A stretch of 23,650 bases of DNA from VGBK01 sp964548475 (GTDB taxonomy: Bacteria > Actinomycetota > Acidimicrobiia > Spongiisociales > UBA11373). A program made the position numbers and the translations under genes. Shown here one piece after another: positions 8,044-15,369 of this stretch (position 1 is the first letter of the stretch; every line of letters starts with the position of its first letter). The notes beneath the pieces were generated by a model. That model had not been told where the DNA came from. It did no database searches and was given only the letters and a program-made list of their open reading frames with translations. The DNA is taken from the NCBI GenBank assembly GCA_964548475.1, contig CAZJRF010000021.1:1-23650 (forward strand). Reading direction: 5' to 3'.

Positions 8044-9172
8044 TCGCGTCGCCCGGCCGCAGGTCCTGGCGCCATGTGGTCAGGGTCTCCAGGAGCTCCC
8101 GATCCACCTCCACCCCGATCCCCGGTCGGTCCAGGGGGACGGTCAGGCAGCCCCCCGCCATCGTCCACTCGGGCAGTACCACATCCCGTTTCCAGTACCG
8201 GCGGCTGGGGCTGAGGTCGCCGGGCAGGATGAAGCCGGGCAGCGAGGCGAGAGCCACGTTGTGGGCCCGGCCGATGCCGCTTTCCAACATCCCCCCGCAC
8301 CACACCGGGATGCCCTTCTCCAGCGCCAGGTCGTGAATGGCCCGAGCTGCCCCGTGCCCGCCCACTCTCCCCGGTTTGATGTTGATTATGCCCGCCGCTC
8401 CCCAGGCGATCGCGTCGGCCGCCCGCGCCGCCGAGGTCACCGACTCGTCCAGGCAGATCGGCGACTCGAGAGAGGCCGCCAGCTGGGCATGCCCAGAAAG
8501 GTCGTCGGCCTCCAGAGGCTGCTCGATCATCACCGGGTGCTGGGCGTCCAGGCGCTGCAGCACCGCCAGGTCGTCAAGCGTATAGGCGGCGTTGGCGTCC
8601 AGCGACAGGGGAAACTGCTCCCCCACCGCTCTGCGCGCGGCGGAGGCGAAAGCCACGTCCTCCCCGGGGGCGACCTTGATCTTCACCCGGCGGTAACCCT
8701 CCCCCACCGCCGCTGCCACCTGCCGGGCCAGGACGTCCGGAGAGGCCTGGATCCCCAGTGAGATGCCCGCCTCGACCCGCCGGCGGGTCCCCCCCAGCAG
8801 CTCGGCCAGGGGCCGCCCCTCCTGCTGGCCGGCCAGGTCCCAGGCCGCCATCTCCACCGCCGCCTTGGCCATAGGGTGACCGCGCAAGGCCCGTTCCAGG
8901 GCGGGTCCAACCTGGTCCGGGCCCTCGAACTGCCGGCCCAGCACGGCCGGGGCCACCCAGGCGGTGATGGCCGCCCGGGCGGTGTCCACCGTCTCCGGCG
9001 AGTAGGACGGTTTCTCTTCGGCCACGCACTCGCCCCAGCCGGCCGCCCCGTCGTCATCGAAGGCCTCTACCAGCAGGATGCGCCGGTGGTGGGTGGATCC
9101 CGACGAGGTGCGGAACGGCTCCCGCAGCGAGAGGGCGATCTCTCTCAGTACCAGGCGGACGATGGCGTTCAA
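8036..9172 (-). CDS. o-Succinylbenzoate synthase / N-succinylamino acid racemase-type enolase-superfamily enzyme
   Basis: A 378-residue member of the muconate lactonizing subgroup. The catalytic set is complete: KIK motif (Lys164, Lys166), metal ligands Asp192 (LSLDANAAY), Glu217 (MIEQPL) and Asp242 (CLDES), and Lys266 (INIKPGRVGG). This constant spacing and GGMLESGIGRAHN fit the MenC/NSAR (COG4948) group. OSBS acts in menaquinone synthesis; NSAR epimerises N-succinylamino acids, and many members do both. TTG 9172 is taken as start because the bases GGAGGAGGG lie three bases before it and TTGA overlaps the acyltransferase stop; no ATG or GTG lies nearby. The coupled GNAT gene favours the NSAR role over menaquinone synthesis; no men gene is visible. 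Confidence 0.87.
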   Translation of the reverse strand: MNAIVRLVLREIALSLREPFRTSSGSTHHRRILLVEAFDDDGAAGWGECVAEEKPSYSPETVDTARAAITAWVAPAVLGRQFEGPDQVGPALERALRGHPMAKAAVEMAAWDLAGQQEGRPLAELLGGTRRRVEAGISLGIQASPDVLARQVAAAVGEGYRRVKIKVAPGEDVAFASAARRAVGEQFPLSLDANAAYTLDDLAVLQRLDAQHPVMIEQPLEADDLSGHAQLAASLESPICLDESVTSAARAADAIAWGAAGIINIKPGRVGGHGAARAIHDLALEKGIPVWCGGMLESGIGRAHNVALASLPGFILPGDLSPSRRYWKRDVVLPEWTMAGGCLTVPLDRPGIGVEVDRELLETLTTWRQDLRPGDAIR

Positions 9173-9939
9173 CTGCCCTCCTCCAGGACGTAGTGGGCCG
9201 GGCGCTCGCCCCGGAACCCGGCCACCCGGTAGCCGGCCCCCAGGTAGTGGGTGAACGCTCGCCGGGTCTCTTCCCGCCAGCCGGACGCGGCGACCGGGTC
9301 CTCCCGAGCCAACCGAGCGAAGTCCTCGGGCACGGCCAGGCCCAGCCGGGACAGGAGGGGCAGGCTGGCGGCCGCCGGCCCCAGCACCGCCGTGACCGGC
9401 GCAGCCGGCACGGGCTCTCCCGCCGTCAGGTCCCACTCCACCACCAGGCGGTCGGAGGCAGCGCCGCCTTCGAGCTCGGAGCCGTAGAAGTCCACCACGT
9501 ACTCCACTACCCGCGCCCCCAGCACGTTCAGGTTCAGGTGGGCGTTGGCCGCCAGCAGCGGGTCGTACGTCCAGTAGGCCCGCTCGACCCCGGCCTCTCG
9601 CAACCGGTCGCCCTGCCACCGCTTGAGGGCCGCCCCCAGTCCCCGCCGGCGGGCACCGGGGCGCACCGCCAGCAGGTGCGACCAGTGAGACGGGCGGCCC
9701 TCCCGCAGGGCGGGCATCCCGTAGACGAATCCGAGCAGGGCACCCCCGGCATCGAAGGCTCCCCCCAGCACCCCGCCCGCGCGCCGGGTCACTTCCAGCA
9801 CGATGGGCGGCACCAGCTCGCCGGGATCGTCGCCCCACACCTCCCGCTGTAACTCCAGGCAGGCGGCATAGTCCGCCCAGGTCTCCAGGGGGCGGATCAC
9901 CACCTCGTCTGCTGAACGGCCGGCGGCTGCGGCGTGCAC
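9169..9939 (-). CDS. GNAT-family N-acyltransferase (COG3375-like)
   Basis: A 256-residue acyl-CoA-dependent N-acyltransferase. The acyl-CoA-binding motif is LAVRPGARRRGLGAAL at about residues 90-105; a YWTYDPLLAANAHLNLNVLG stretch (about 122-141) and a following YVVDFYG are typical of the COG3375 type. The C-terminal about 85 residues, with an EETRRAFTHYLGAGY segment, form a separate extension. GTG 9939 is chosen because a TATGCT -10 box ends six bases before it, exactly as expected for a leaderless transcript; alternatives are the GTG codons at 9903 and 9900. It is the first gene of a two-gene operon with the OSBS/NSAR-like enzyme. Related GNAT enzymes paired with NSAR act as D-amino acid N-succinyltransferases. 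Confidence 0.82.
   Translation of the reverse strand: MHAAAAGRSADEVVIRPLETWADYAACLELQREVWGDDPGELVPPIVLEVTRRAGGVLGGAFDAGGALLGFVYGMPALREGRPSHWSHLLAVRPGARRRGLGAALKRWQGDRLREAGVERAYWTYDPLLAANAHLNLNVLGARVVEYVVDFYGSELEGGAASDRLVVEWDLTAGEPVPAAPVTAVLGPAAASLPLLSRLGLAVPEDFARLAREDPVAASGWREETRRAFTHYLGAGYRVAGFRGERPAHYVLEEGS
9176..9184 (-). promoter_or_regulatory. Strong ribosome binding site deciding the TTG start at 9172
   Basis: GGAGGAGGG on the minus strand, inside the 3' end of the acyltransferase gene, with its GGAGG core seven bases before TTG 9172. It supports the TTG start and re-initiation at the TTGA overlap. Confidence 0.7.
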
Positions 9940-9945
9940 GACGCG

Positions 9946-9951
9946 AGCATA
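9946..9951 (-). promoter_or_regulatory. Candidate leaderless -10 box (TATGCT) for the acyltransferase operon
   Basis: TATGCT on the minus strand is followed by exactly six bases and then GTG 9939, placing the predicted transcription start on the start codon. There is no -35 consensus in the GC-rich upstream sequence. Divergent from the -10 box at 9994. Confidence 0.55.
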
Positions 9952-9993
9952 TCGACCGGGACCGCCGACGGGCGGAGCGGACGCCGTCGCCGG

Positions 9994-9999
9994 TAGCCT
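9994..9999 (+). promoter_or_regulatory. Candidate leaderless -10 box (TAGCCT) for the PPOX-fold gene
   Basis: TAGCCT is followed by six bases and the ATG at 10006, so the transcript should begin at the start codon. It sits in a 14-base sequence, CCGGTAGCCTGGCC (9990-10003), found identically upstream of the exchanger gene at 18749-18762. Confidence 0.55.
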
Positions 10000-10005
10000 G
10001 GCCCC

Positions 10006-10674
10006 ATGCACCCCGCTTCTCCCCGCGATGACTCCGACCGGGCGGCCGCCTACGCCGTCCTCGACGAGGCCCCCATCTGCCACATCGGGTTCGTCGAGTC
10101 GGGAGAACCGGTGGTGCTCCCCGCCCTCCACGGGCGGGTGGGCGACATCCTCTACCTGCACGGCTCCCCGGCCCGGACGCTTCTCGCCGCCGCCGGCTCG
10201 GGCCGCCCGCTCTGCATCAGCGCCGTGCTGGTCGAGGGCGTGGCCGTCGCCCGCTCCGCCTGCAACACCGCCCTGAACTACCGCTCGGCCATCCTGCGCG
10301 GCCGGGGCCGCCCGGTGGACGACCCCGCCGAGAAGGAGCTGGCCCTGCGCGCCATCACTGAGCGCATCACCCCCGGCGCCTGGGAGCGGGGCCGGCCACC
10401 CTCCCCGGCCGACATCGACGCCACCGGCGTGGTGGCCCTGGCCATGACCTCGGCGGCGGTGCGCAGCCGCTCCGGCCCGCCTCTCGAGGACGAGGCCGAC
10501 CGGGACCTGCCCTGCTGGGCCGGGATAGTCCCCCTTCGAACGCAGCCCGGGGCTCCGCTCCCCGTCCCGGACCTGCCTCCCGACCTCCCCATCCCCCCGG
10601 TCATCGGCAGCGGCCCCGCCCCGCGCGCAGGCGCGCCCGGCCGGGCCGGGCGCGCCTCTCGTCCTTCCTTGTGA
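10006..10674 (+). CDS. Pyridoxamine 5'-phosphate oxidase-like flavin-binding protein
   Basis: A 222-residue PPOX split-barrel protein of the NimA/COG3467 type. The N-terminal half has APICHIGFVESGEPVVLPAL (strands one and two), LYLHGSPA, a CISAVLVEGVAVARS strand and NTALNYRSAILRGRGRPV, which matches the family's HxxYRSxxxxGxxxxV stretch; then EKELALRAITERITPGAW. Members bind FMN, F420 or haem and often act as reductases or in cofactor handling; the substrate here is unknown. The last about 40 residues are proline- and arginine-rich and part of them (GAPGRAGRAS) is encoded by a perfect hairpin, so the C-terminus is unlikely to be functionally constrained. It is a single gene between divergent and convergent neighbours. 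Confidence 0.83.
   Translation: MHPASPRDDSDRAAAYAVLDEAPICHIGFVESGEPVVLPALHGRVGDILYLHGSPARTLLAAAGSGRPLCISAVLVEGVAVARSACNTALNYRSAILRGRGRPVDDPAEKELALRAITERITPGAWERGRPPSPADIDATGVVALAMTSAAVRSRSGPPLEDEADRDLPCWAGIVPLRTQPGAPLPVPDLPPDLPIPPVIGSGPAPRAGAPGRAGRASRPSL
10630..10656 (+). terminator. Perfect 13-bp hairpin inside the 3' end of the PPOX-fold gene
   Basis: GGCGCGCCCGGCC and its exact complement are separated by one base and followed by a pyrimidine-rich tail CTCTCGTCCTTCCTT (10656-10670). It ends 16 bases before the PPOX stop codon's first base and faces the convergent dehydrogenase gene, whose stop is at 10676. It most likely terminates transcription from the left and possibly from both sides. 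Confidence 0.6.
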
Positions 10675-10675
10675 A

Positions 10676-11842
10676 TCAGCCGGCCAGGATGGTTTCCTCG
10701 GTGAGGAAGGTCTGGATGCCGCGCCGGGCCATCTCCTCGTAGAAGGGGGTGGGGGGGACGATGGTCTCCGGGGGTCTCACCCCTCGCTCCGTGATGGTGC
10801 CGTCGGCCATCCAGCGGGCCACGATGGCCGGCGGCACGCCGACCACGATGGTGCCTCCGGCCGCGCCCAGCTTCTCGGAGGGCCAGGCGGTGGTGTCCAG
10901 GCGCAGGCGCACCGGCCGCCCGTCCTTCTCTCCCTCGGCCACAGTGGCGATGTCCTTGAAGCCGGCGTGTTTGGGCGGCTCCGGCTTCAGCTCTTCGAGC
11001 AGGTCCACAATCAGCTGCCGGGGCACCACCCCTTCCACCTCCCCCACCCGGCGGGGCTCGGTGGAGGCCAGGCCCAGGGAGGCCAGGAACTGCAGCTTGC
11101 GCAGCGCCCCTTCCGAGAACCCGAAGAAGTGGATCTTGAACTCGCAAGCCTGGATCCCCTTGTGGGCCAGGCTCAGCGGGATCGTGGCCACTTCCGAGTG
11201 CAGCGACAGGTGAGCCTTGCGGTAACCGATGGGCTCTCGGAAGGGGAACAGCTCCTCCTCCGACAGCGGCTCCAGCTCCACGAACTCACCCTCGCGGAAC
11301 ACCATCGCCGGTTTGGTGATCTCGTCGAAGATGGTCCACAGCGAGTAGGGCCACTTCAGGGTGTCCGACGGGTCGGTGGTGGCCCCGTTGTAGATGATGA
11401 CCGAGCGCACCCGGTCCAGCCGCTCCCCCAGGTCGCCGGCGTGCACGTTGGCGATCCCCGGGCAGGACCCCAGGCCCAGCACCGCGGTCAACCCCGCTTC
11501 CTTGAACCGGTCGTCCGCCAGCAGCTGCTTCCGGGTGGTGTGGAACAGGCCGCCCAGGTCGGTGTAGTGCGCTCCGGCCCGCAGGCAGCCCTCCATCACC
11601 GGCAAGTTCACCTCGTACTGCGCGGAGTTGATCACCGCGTCCGCTCCGGCCAGGTACCCGTCAAGGGACGCCGGATCCCGCACGTCCACCTGGGCCGACT
11701 CGAAGCCAGCTTCGGCGGCTACCGCCGCCGCCCGCTCCCCGTCCAGGTCGCCGACCACCACCTCCTCCGGCCGGTCCCAGCCGGCCAGGTCCCGGGCCAC
11801 CACCCGGCCGATGATGCCCGCTCCCAACAGAGCAATTCTCAC
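10676..11842 (-). CDS. Lysine 6-dehydrogenase / saccharopine dehydrogenase-family oxidoreductase
   Basis: A 388-residue NAD(P)-dependent enzyme. The Rossmann motif GAGIIG is at residues 7-12, with the acidic residue of VGDLD about 20 residues later; VINSAQYEVNLPVMEGCLRAG and HYTDLGG follow, then GLGSCPGIANVHAG (about 123-136), the family's GxxPGxxN substrate loop. The C-terminal RGVRPPETIVP and YEEMARRG (353-375) recall lysine 6-dehydrogenase and saccharopine reductase. Lysine 6-dehydrogenase deaminates the side-chain amine; other relatives join an amine to a semialdehyde, including carboxynorspermidine dehydrogenase. GTG 11842 has AGGAGG five bases upstream. It lies 13 bp behind the aminotransferase gene, so the two form one unit. 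Exact substrate unknown. Confidence 0.8.
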   Translation of the reverse strand: MRIALLGAGIIGRVVARDLAGWDRPEEVVVGDLDGERAAAVAAEAGFESAQVDVRDPASLDGYLAGADAVINSAQYEVNLPVMEGCLRAGAHYTDLGGLFHTTRKQLLADDRFKEAGLTAVLGLGSCPGIANVHAGDLGERLDRVRSVIIYNGATTDPSDTLKWPYSLWTIFDEITKPAMVFREGEFVELEPLSEEELFPFREPIGYRKAHLSLHSEVATIPLSLAHKGIQACEFKIHFFGFSEGALRKLQFLASLGLASTEPRRVGEVEGVVPRQLIVDLLEELKPEPPKHAGFKDIATVAEGEKDGRPVRLRLDTTAWPSEKLGAAGGTIVVGVPPAIVARWMADGTITERGVRPPETIVPPTPFYEEMARRGIQTFLTEETILAG

Positions 11843-11855
11843 AGAGGCCTCCTTC

Positions 11856-13166
11856 TCAGCGCTTGGCTTCCCGCAGGGATTCCTCGAACACCGCCAGCGT
11901 GGTCGCCACGTCCTCGTCGCTCAGGGCGGCGCAGAGGAAGAACGGCTCCAGCGCGTCGTCTACCGGCAGCACCCCCCGCCGGATCATCCCGTGGATGAGG
12001 TCGGTGTACAGCTCTTCGTCGTGATTCACCTTGTCGCGGAAGTCCCGCGGCGGTTGCTCCGAGAAGACCAGCCCGAACATGGCCGGCACCCCCAGGATGT
12101 GGGCCGTCACCCCTTGCTCGGCACAGATCCGGGCGAACCCCTCCATCAGCGCCCGGCCGTGCTTTTCCATCCTCCGGTAGGGACGACCCGTCCTCAGCTT
12201 GGCGATGGTGGCCTTCACCGCCGCCACCCCCACCGAGTTGGCCGAGTAGGTGCCCGCCTGGCCGATGCCGCCCTTGGCCCAGGCCTGGATCACCTCGCCC
12301 CGGCCGGCGATGGCCGCCACCGGGTAGGCGTTCCCCATCGATTTGGCGTAGGTGGCCAGGTCCGGGGTGACCCCGAAGTATTCCGCCGCCCCCCCCAAGC
12401 CGATGCGGAAGCCGGTCTTCACCTCGTCGAAGATAAGGATCGACTCGTACTCGTCACACACAGCCCGTAGCCCCTCCAGGTACCCCGGCTCGGGCATGAT
12501 GCTGAAGCAGTTGCCCAGGATCGGCTCCACGATGATGGCTGCGATCTGATGCCCCATCCGCTTGAACAGGCGGCGCACCAGTTCCAGATCGTTGAAAGGC
12601 AGCGCCCGGATACCGGCCCGGGTGTACTCCGGGATCCCCGAGGACGAAGCCCACAGAGTCGGGCTGTAACGCGAGCCCAGAGACCCCGCCGGCCCGCCGG
12701 CGGTGGAGAACATCACCGTGTCGTGCACCCCGTGATACTGGCCTTCGAACTTCAGCACCACGTCCCGCCCGGTGAACCCACGGGCCAGGCGGATGGCGTG
12801 CATCGTCGCCTCGGTGCCGGTGTTGGTGAAGCGCAGGTACTCCACCCACGGCACCGCTCTCTTCACCGCCTCGGCCGCCTCGATCTCCCGGCGATGAGTC
12901 ATGGCGAACACCGTACCGGCGGCGGCCGCCTCCGCCACGGCCTGCACCACCGACGGCTCACCATGGCCCAGGATTACCGGGCCGAAGCCGCAGTGGTAGT
13001 CGATGTAGCGCTTCCCATCCATGTCGAAGAGGTAGGCACCCTCGCCGTGGTCGATGACCAGGGTGTCCTCCTCGCCCCAGTAGCGAAAGCCGCTGGACAC
13101 CCCGTTCACCAGGCTTTGTTTCCCACGCTGGAACCACTTCGCCGTCTTCTTGCCCTGCAGACCCAT
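11856..13166 (-). CDS. Class III PLP aminotransferase, HemL-like but probably not glutamate-1-semialdehyde aminomutase
   Basis: A 436-residue fold type I class III enzyme. The N-terminal half resembles HemL: VSSGFRYWGEE, GAYLFDMDGKRYIDY, RFTNTGTEATMHAIRLAR (about 112-129) and FEGQYHGVHD (about 140-149). The PLP Asp is 247 in IFDEVKTGFR, and the Schiff-base Lys is 275 in ATYAKSMGNAYPVAAIAG. True HemL has FDEVMTGFR and a LGKxxGGGLP lysine loop, so an amine- or amino-acid-transaminating role is more likely than haem synthesis. GAGGAGAG precedes ATG 13166 by six bases. Downstream of potD by 143 bp and directly upstream of the dehydrogenase gene, it probably acts on the imported amine or its product. 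Confidence 0.85.
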   Translation of the reverse strand: MGLQGKKTAKWFQRGKQSLVNGVSSGFRYWGEEDTLVIDHGEGAYLFDMDGKRYIDYHCGFGPVILGHGEPSVVQAVAEAAAAGTVFAMTHRREIEAAEAVKRAVPWVEYLRFTNTGTEATMHAIRLARGFTGRDVVLKFEGQYHGVHDTVMFSTAGGPAGSLGSRYSPTLWASSSGIPEYTRAGIRALPFNDLELVRRLFKRMGHQIAAIIVEPILGNCFSIMPEPGYLEGLRAVCDEYESILIFDEVKTGFRIGLGGAAEYFGVTPDLATYAKSMGNAYPVAAIAGRGEVIQAWAKGGIGQAGTYSANSVGVAAVKATIAKLRTGRPYRRMEKHGRALMEGFARICAEQGVTAHILGVPAMFGLVFSEQPPRDFRDKVNHDEELYTDLIHGMIRRGVLPVDDALEPFFLCAALSDEDVATTLAVFEESLREAKR

Positions 13167-13199
13167 AAACCACTCTCCTCATCGCAGTTCAGCCGGCGC

Positions 13200-13226
13200 G
13201 GCGGCCACCCACCAGGGGCGGCCGCC
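13200..13226. repeat. GC-rich inverted repeat between potD-like gene and aminotransferase gene
   Basis: GGCGGCC (13200-13206) and GGCCGCC (13220-13226) form a seven-pair stem with a 13-base loop in the 143-bp gap 13167-13309. Neither strand has a T-run. I see no clear promoter in the gap, so the aminotransferase may be read through from the transporter genes, with the hairpin as a possible processing or partial termination point. Confidence 0.3.
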
Positions 13227-13309
13227 CGCCGTCTTCGCAATTCTCACCGGCCGCGACCCGGCCCTGCCGGACCGGCGGCCCCTCTCACCTCCTCAGAGCG
13301 CGAGAGCGC

Positions 13310-14506
13310 TCAGCCGCGTGCCTCGGTGAACAGCCGCTCGTAGAGAGCGTTGATCTCGCCCAGGTCGGCGATGAACTCGAGGCGCTCGATGACCTCGGCC
13401 GGCGGGTAGATCGACTCGTCTTCCAGGATCTCCGGCCAGATGTACTCCTCGGCGGCGGCGTTGGGGCTGCCGTACCAGTTGTAGTTGGTCAGTTCGGCCC
13501 CGTTCTCCGCATCGAGCAGGAAGTTGATGAACGCATGCGCCGTGCAGGGGTGAGGGGCATTGGTCGGGATGGCCATCGTGTCCACCCACAGCACGCCGCC
13601 CTCGTCGGGCACGAAGTAGCCGAAGTCCTCCCAGGCGTCGTACTCGTCGTCGGACAGGTTGTCGAACTCCAGGAAGAAGTCACCGCTGTAGCCGTGGGCG
13701 ATGACCGTCTCGCCGCTGGTGAGCAAGTTCTCGAAGGTATCCGAGTCGAAGATGGCCACCACGCCCAGGCTGAGTGTGTCCTTCAGCAGGTCGCCGGCCT
13801 CCCGGATCTCTGCCTCGTCGGTGCTGTTGATCGAGTAGCCCAGGTAGCGCAGAGCGGCCCCCATCACCTCACGAGCATCGTCCAGCAAGGTCACCCGGCC
13901 CAGATGATCCGCGGAGATCTCCGGGTCGAAGATCAGCCCCCAGGACATCGGGAAGTCCTCGGGCAGTTCGTTGTAGGCCACCCCGATGCCGGTGGTCCCC
14001 CACTGGTAGGGCATGTGGTAGCGATGCTCGGGATCGAAGGGCGGGTTGACGAAGTCGGGGTCAAGGTTGACCACATTGGGAATGGCATCCATCTGTAGTT
14101 CCAGTAGCAGGCCGTCGGTGATCAGCATCGAGACCATGTAGTCCGAGGGCACGATCACGTCGTAGCCGGTAGCCCCGGCCTGCAGCTTGGAGCGCAGTTC
14201 CTCGTTCGAGGTGAAGAAGGCCTCGGTGACGCTGACTCCGTACTCCTCCTCAAACTTGGCGATCAGGTCGGTGACCTCGGCCTCCTCGGCTTCCGGCCCG
14301 GTCGGGATGTACTGGGTCCAGTTGTACAACACCAGGTCGCCGTCGGTCTCCCCCAGCGCGCATACCTTGGCGCCGGCGGCGGTGGTAGTGGCGGCCGAGG
14401 TAGTGGTGGTGGCGGTGCCGGCGGTGGTAGTCGTCTCCACCGCGTCGTCGCCGCAGGCGGCCATCAGCAGGCCGATCACCGCCAGAACCAGTGCGAGTCG
14501 TTTCAT
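13310..14506 (-). CDS. PotD-type periplasmic (lipoprotein) solute-binding protein
   Basis: Binds the substrate of the ABC importer encoded upstream. Residues 1-18 are a lipoprotein signal with lipobox LMAAC (Cys18), followed by a Thr/Ala-rich linker (about 24-45) and a very acidic mature protein of 398 residues in total. Family landmarks are YNWTQYIP (61-68), YDVIVPSDYMV (115-125), PYQWGTTGIGV (167-176), LLDDAREVM (207-215) and VLWVDTMAIP (305-314). Trp63, Tyr66, Ser121, Tyr123, Asp209 or 210, Trp307 and Asp309 fall where E. coli PotD holds spermidine, while PotD's Glu36 is Gln65 here; this favours a di- or polyamine ligand but does not prove it. The start overlaps the permease stop (ATGA) and AGGAGA precedes it by six bases. 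Confidence 0.88.
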   Translation of the reverse strand: MKRLALVLAVIGLLMAACGDDAVETTTTAGTATTTTSAATTTAAGAKVCALGETDGDLVLYNWTQYIPTGPEAEEAEVTDLIAKFEEEYGVSVTEAFFTSNEELRSKLQAGATGYDVIVPSDYMVSMLITDGLLLELQMDAIPNVVNLDPDFVNPPFDPEHRYHMPYQWGTTGIGVAYNELPEDFPMSWGLIFDPEISADHLGRVTLLDDAREVMGAALRYLGYSINSTDEAEIREAGDLLKDTLSLGVVAIFDSDTFENLLTSGETVIAHGYSGDFFLEFDNLSDDEYDAWEDFGYFVPDEGGVLWVDTMAIPTNAPHPCTAHAFINFLLDAENGAELTNYNWYGSPNAAAEEYIWPEILEDESIYPPAEVIERLEFIADLGEINALYERLFTEARG

Positions 14507-15369
14507 GCTTCCATCTCCTTCTTGCGCTTCCGGGCCCTGGCCGAACCTCCTCGCTGCACCAGGAGCGAGGAGAAAACCAGGGTCATCGATGCCAGCAGCA
14601 TCAGTGTCGACACCGCGTTGATGACGGGGGTGACCCCCTTCTTGACCATACCGAACACGTACACGGGCAGGGTGGTGGATTGGGGCCCCGACACGAACGA
14701 GGTGGTGACCACGTCGTCCAGCGACATGGTGAAGGCCAGCAGGGCGCCCCCTACCACCCCGGGCAGGATCAGGGGCAGAGTCACCCTGCGGAAAGCCTTC
14801 CAGCGGCTGGCATACAGGTCGGCCGCCGCCTCCTCCAGGCTGGGGTCGAGGCCGGCCAGGCGGGCGCGTACCACTACCGTCACGAACGAGATGTTGAAGC
14901 AGATGTGGCTAAGGATGATGGTGGTCAGGCTCAGGTTGGGAACCGAACCGGTGATCCGCCCGATGTAGTCGAAGGCCTGGATGAAGAAGACCAGCATCAT
15001 CGCCGCCAGGGTGACCTCGGGGACGATGATGGGCAGGTACAGCAGGCCGTCGTAAACGCGCTGGCCGCGGAAGCGGAAGCGCTCCATGGCCAGGGCGGTG
15101 GCCGTCCCCAGGGCGGTGGCCACCACGGTGGAGACGACGGCCACGATCAGCGAGTTGCGCAGCGCGGTGAGCAGCGCCGTGTCCTGCAGCATCTGGCGAT
15201 ACCAGCGCAGCGAGGTTCCCTGCCAGATGCTCACCTGGCGGCCGTCGTTGAAAGAGAAGATGACCAGCACGATGATCGGGGCGTAGAAGAACAGGTACAC
15301 CAGCCAGGAGTGAGCGGCCAGGGTCCGCTCCAGGGGGCCGCGCCGGCGGATGGCGGACTGCACGGTCAT
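14503..15369 (-). CDS. PotC-type ABC transporter permease
   Basis: A 288-residue inner-membrane permease with about six helices, starting with a cytoplasmic basic segment and LVYLFFYAPIIVLVIFSFND, the characteristic first helix of PotC. The EAA loop that docks on the ATPase is EEAAADLYASRWKAFRRVTL, at roughly residues 195-214, followed by LPGVVGGALLAF. The C-terminus is strongly basic (RARKRKKE). ATG 15369 is chosen because it overlaps the upstream permease stop by four bases (ATGA) and begins exactly where homology begins; the frame is open upstream but there it lies inside the other permease gene. Pairs with the PotB-like protein to form the channel. Confidence 0.9.
   Translation of the reverse strand: MTVQSAIRRRGPLERTLAAHSWLVYLFFYAPIIVLVIFSFNDGRQVSIWQGTSLRWYRQMLQDTALLTALRNSLIVAVVSTVVATALGTATALAMERFRFRGQRVYDGLLYLPIIVPEVTLAAMMLVFFIQAFDYIGRITGSVPNLSLTTIILSHICFNISFVTVVVRARLAGLDPSLEEAAADLYASRWKAFRRVTLPLILPGVVGGALLAFTMSLDDVVTTSFVSGPQSTTLPVYVFGMVKKGVTPVINAVSTLMLLASMTLVFSSLLVQRGGSARARKRKKEMEA

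Noticed and set aside
8036..9838. A 600-codon version of the enolase-superfamily protein.
   Set aside because: Its first about 220 codons are out-of-frame translation of the GNAT gene; the TTG with strong ribosome binding site at 9172 gives the family length.
8018..9852. Plus-strand open frames opposite the enolase-superfamily and GNAT genes.
   Set aside because: The minus-strand products have complete catalytic motifs; the plus-strand translations are low-complexity Pro/Arg/Gly/Gln-rich.
11856..13166. Annotation as haem-biosynthetic hemL.
   Set aside because: The lysine loop and FDEV motif differ from true glutamate-1-semialdehyde aminomutase, and the operon is transporter-linked.
10967..13343. 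Plus-strand open frames opposite the dehydrogenase and aminotransferase genes.
   Set aside because: Arg/His/Pro-rich shadow frames without domains, start signals or ribosome binding sites.
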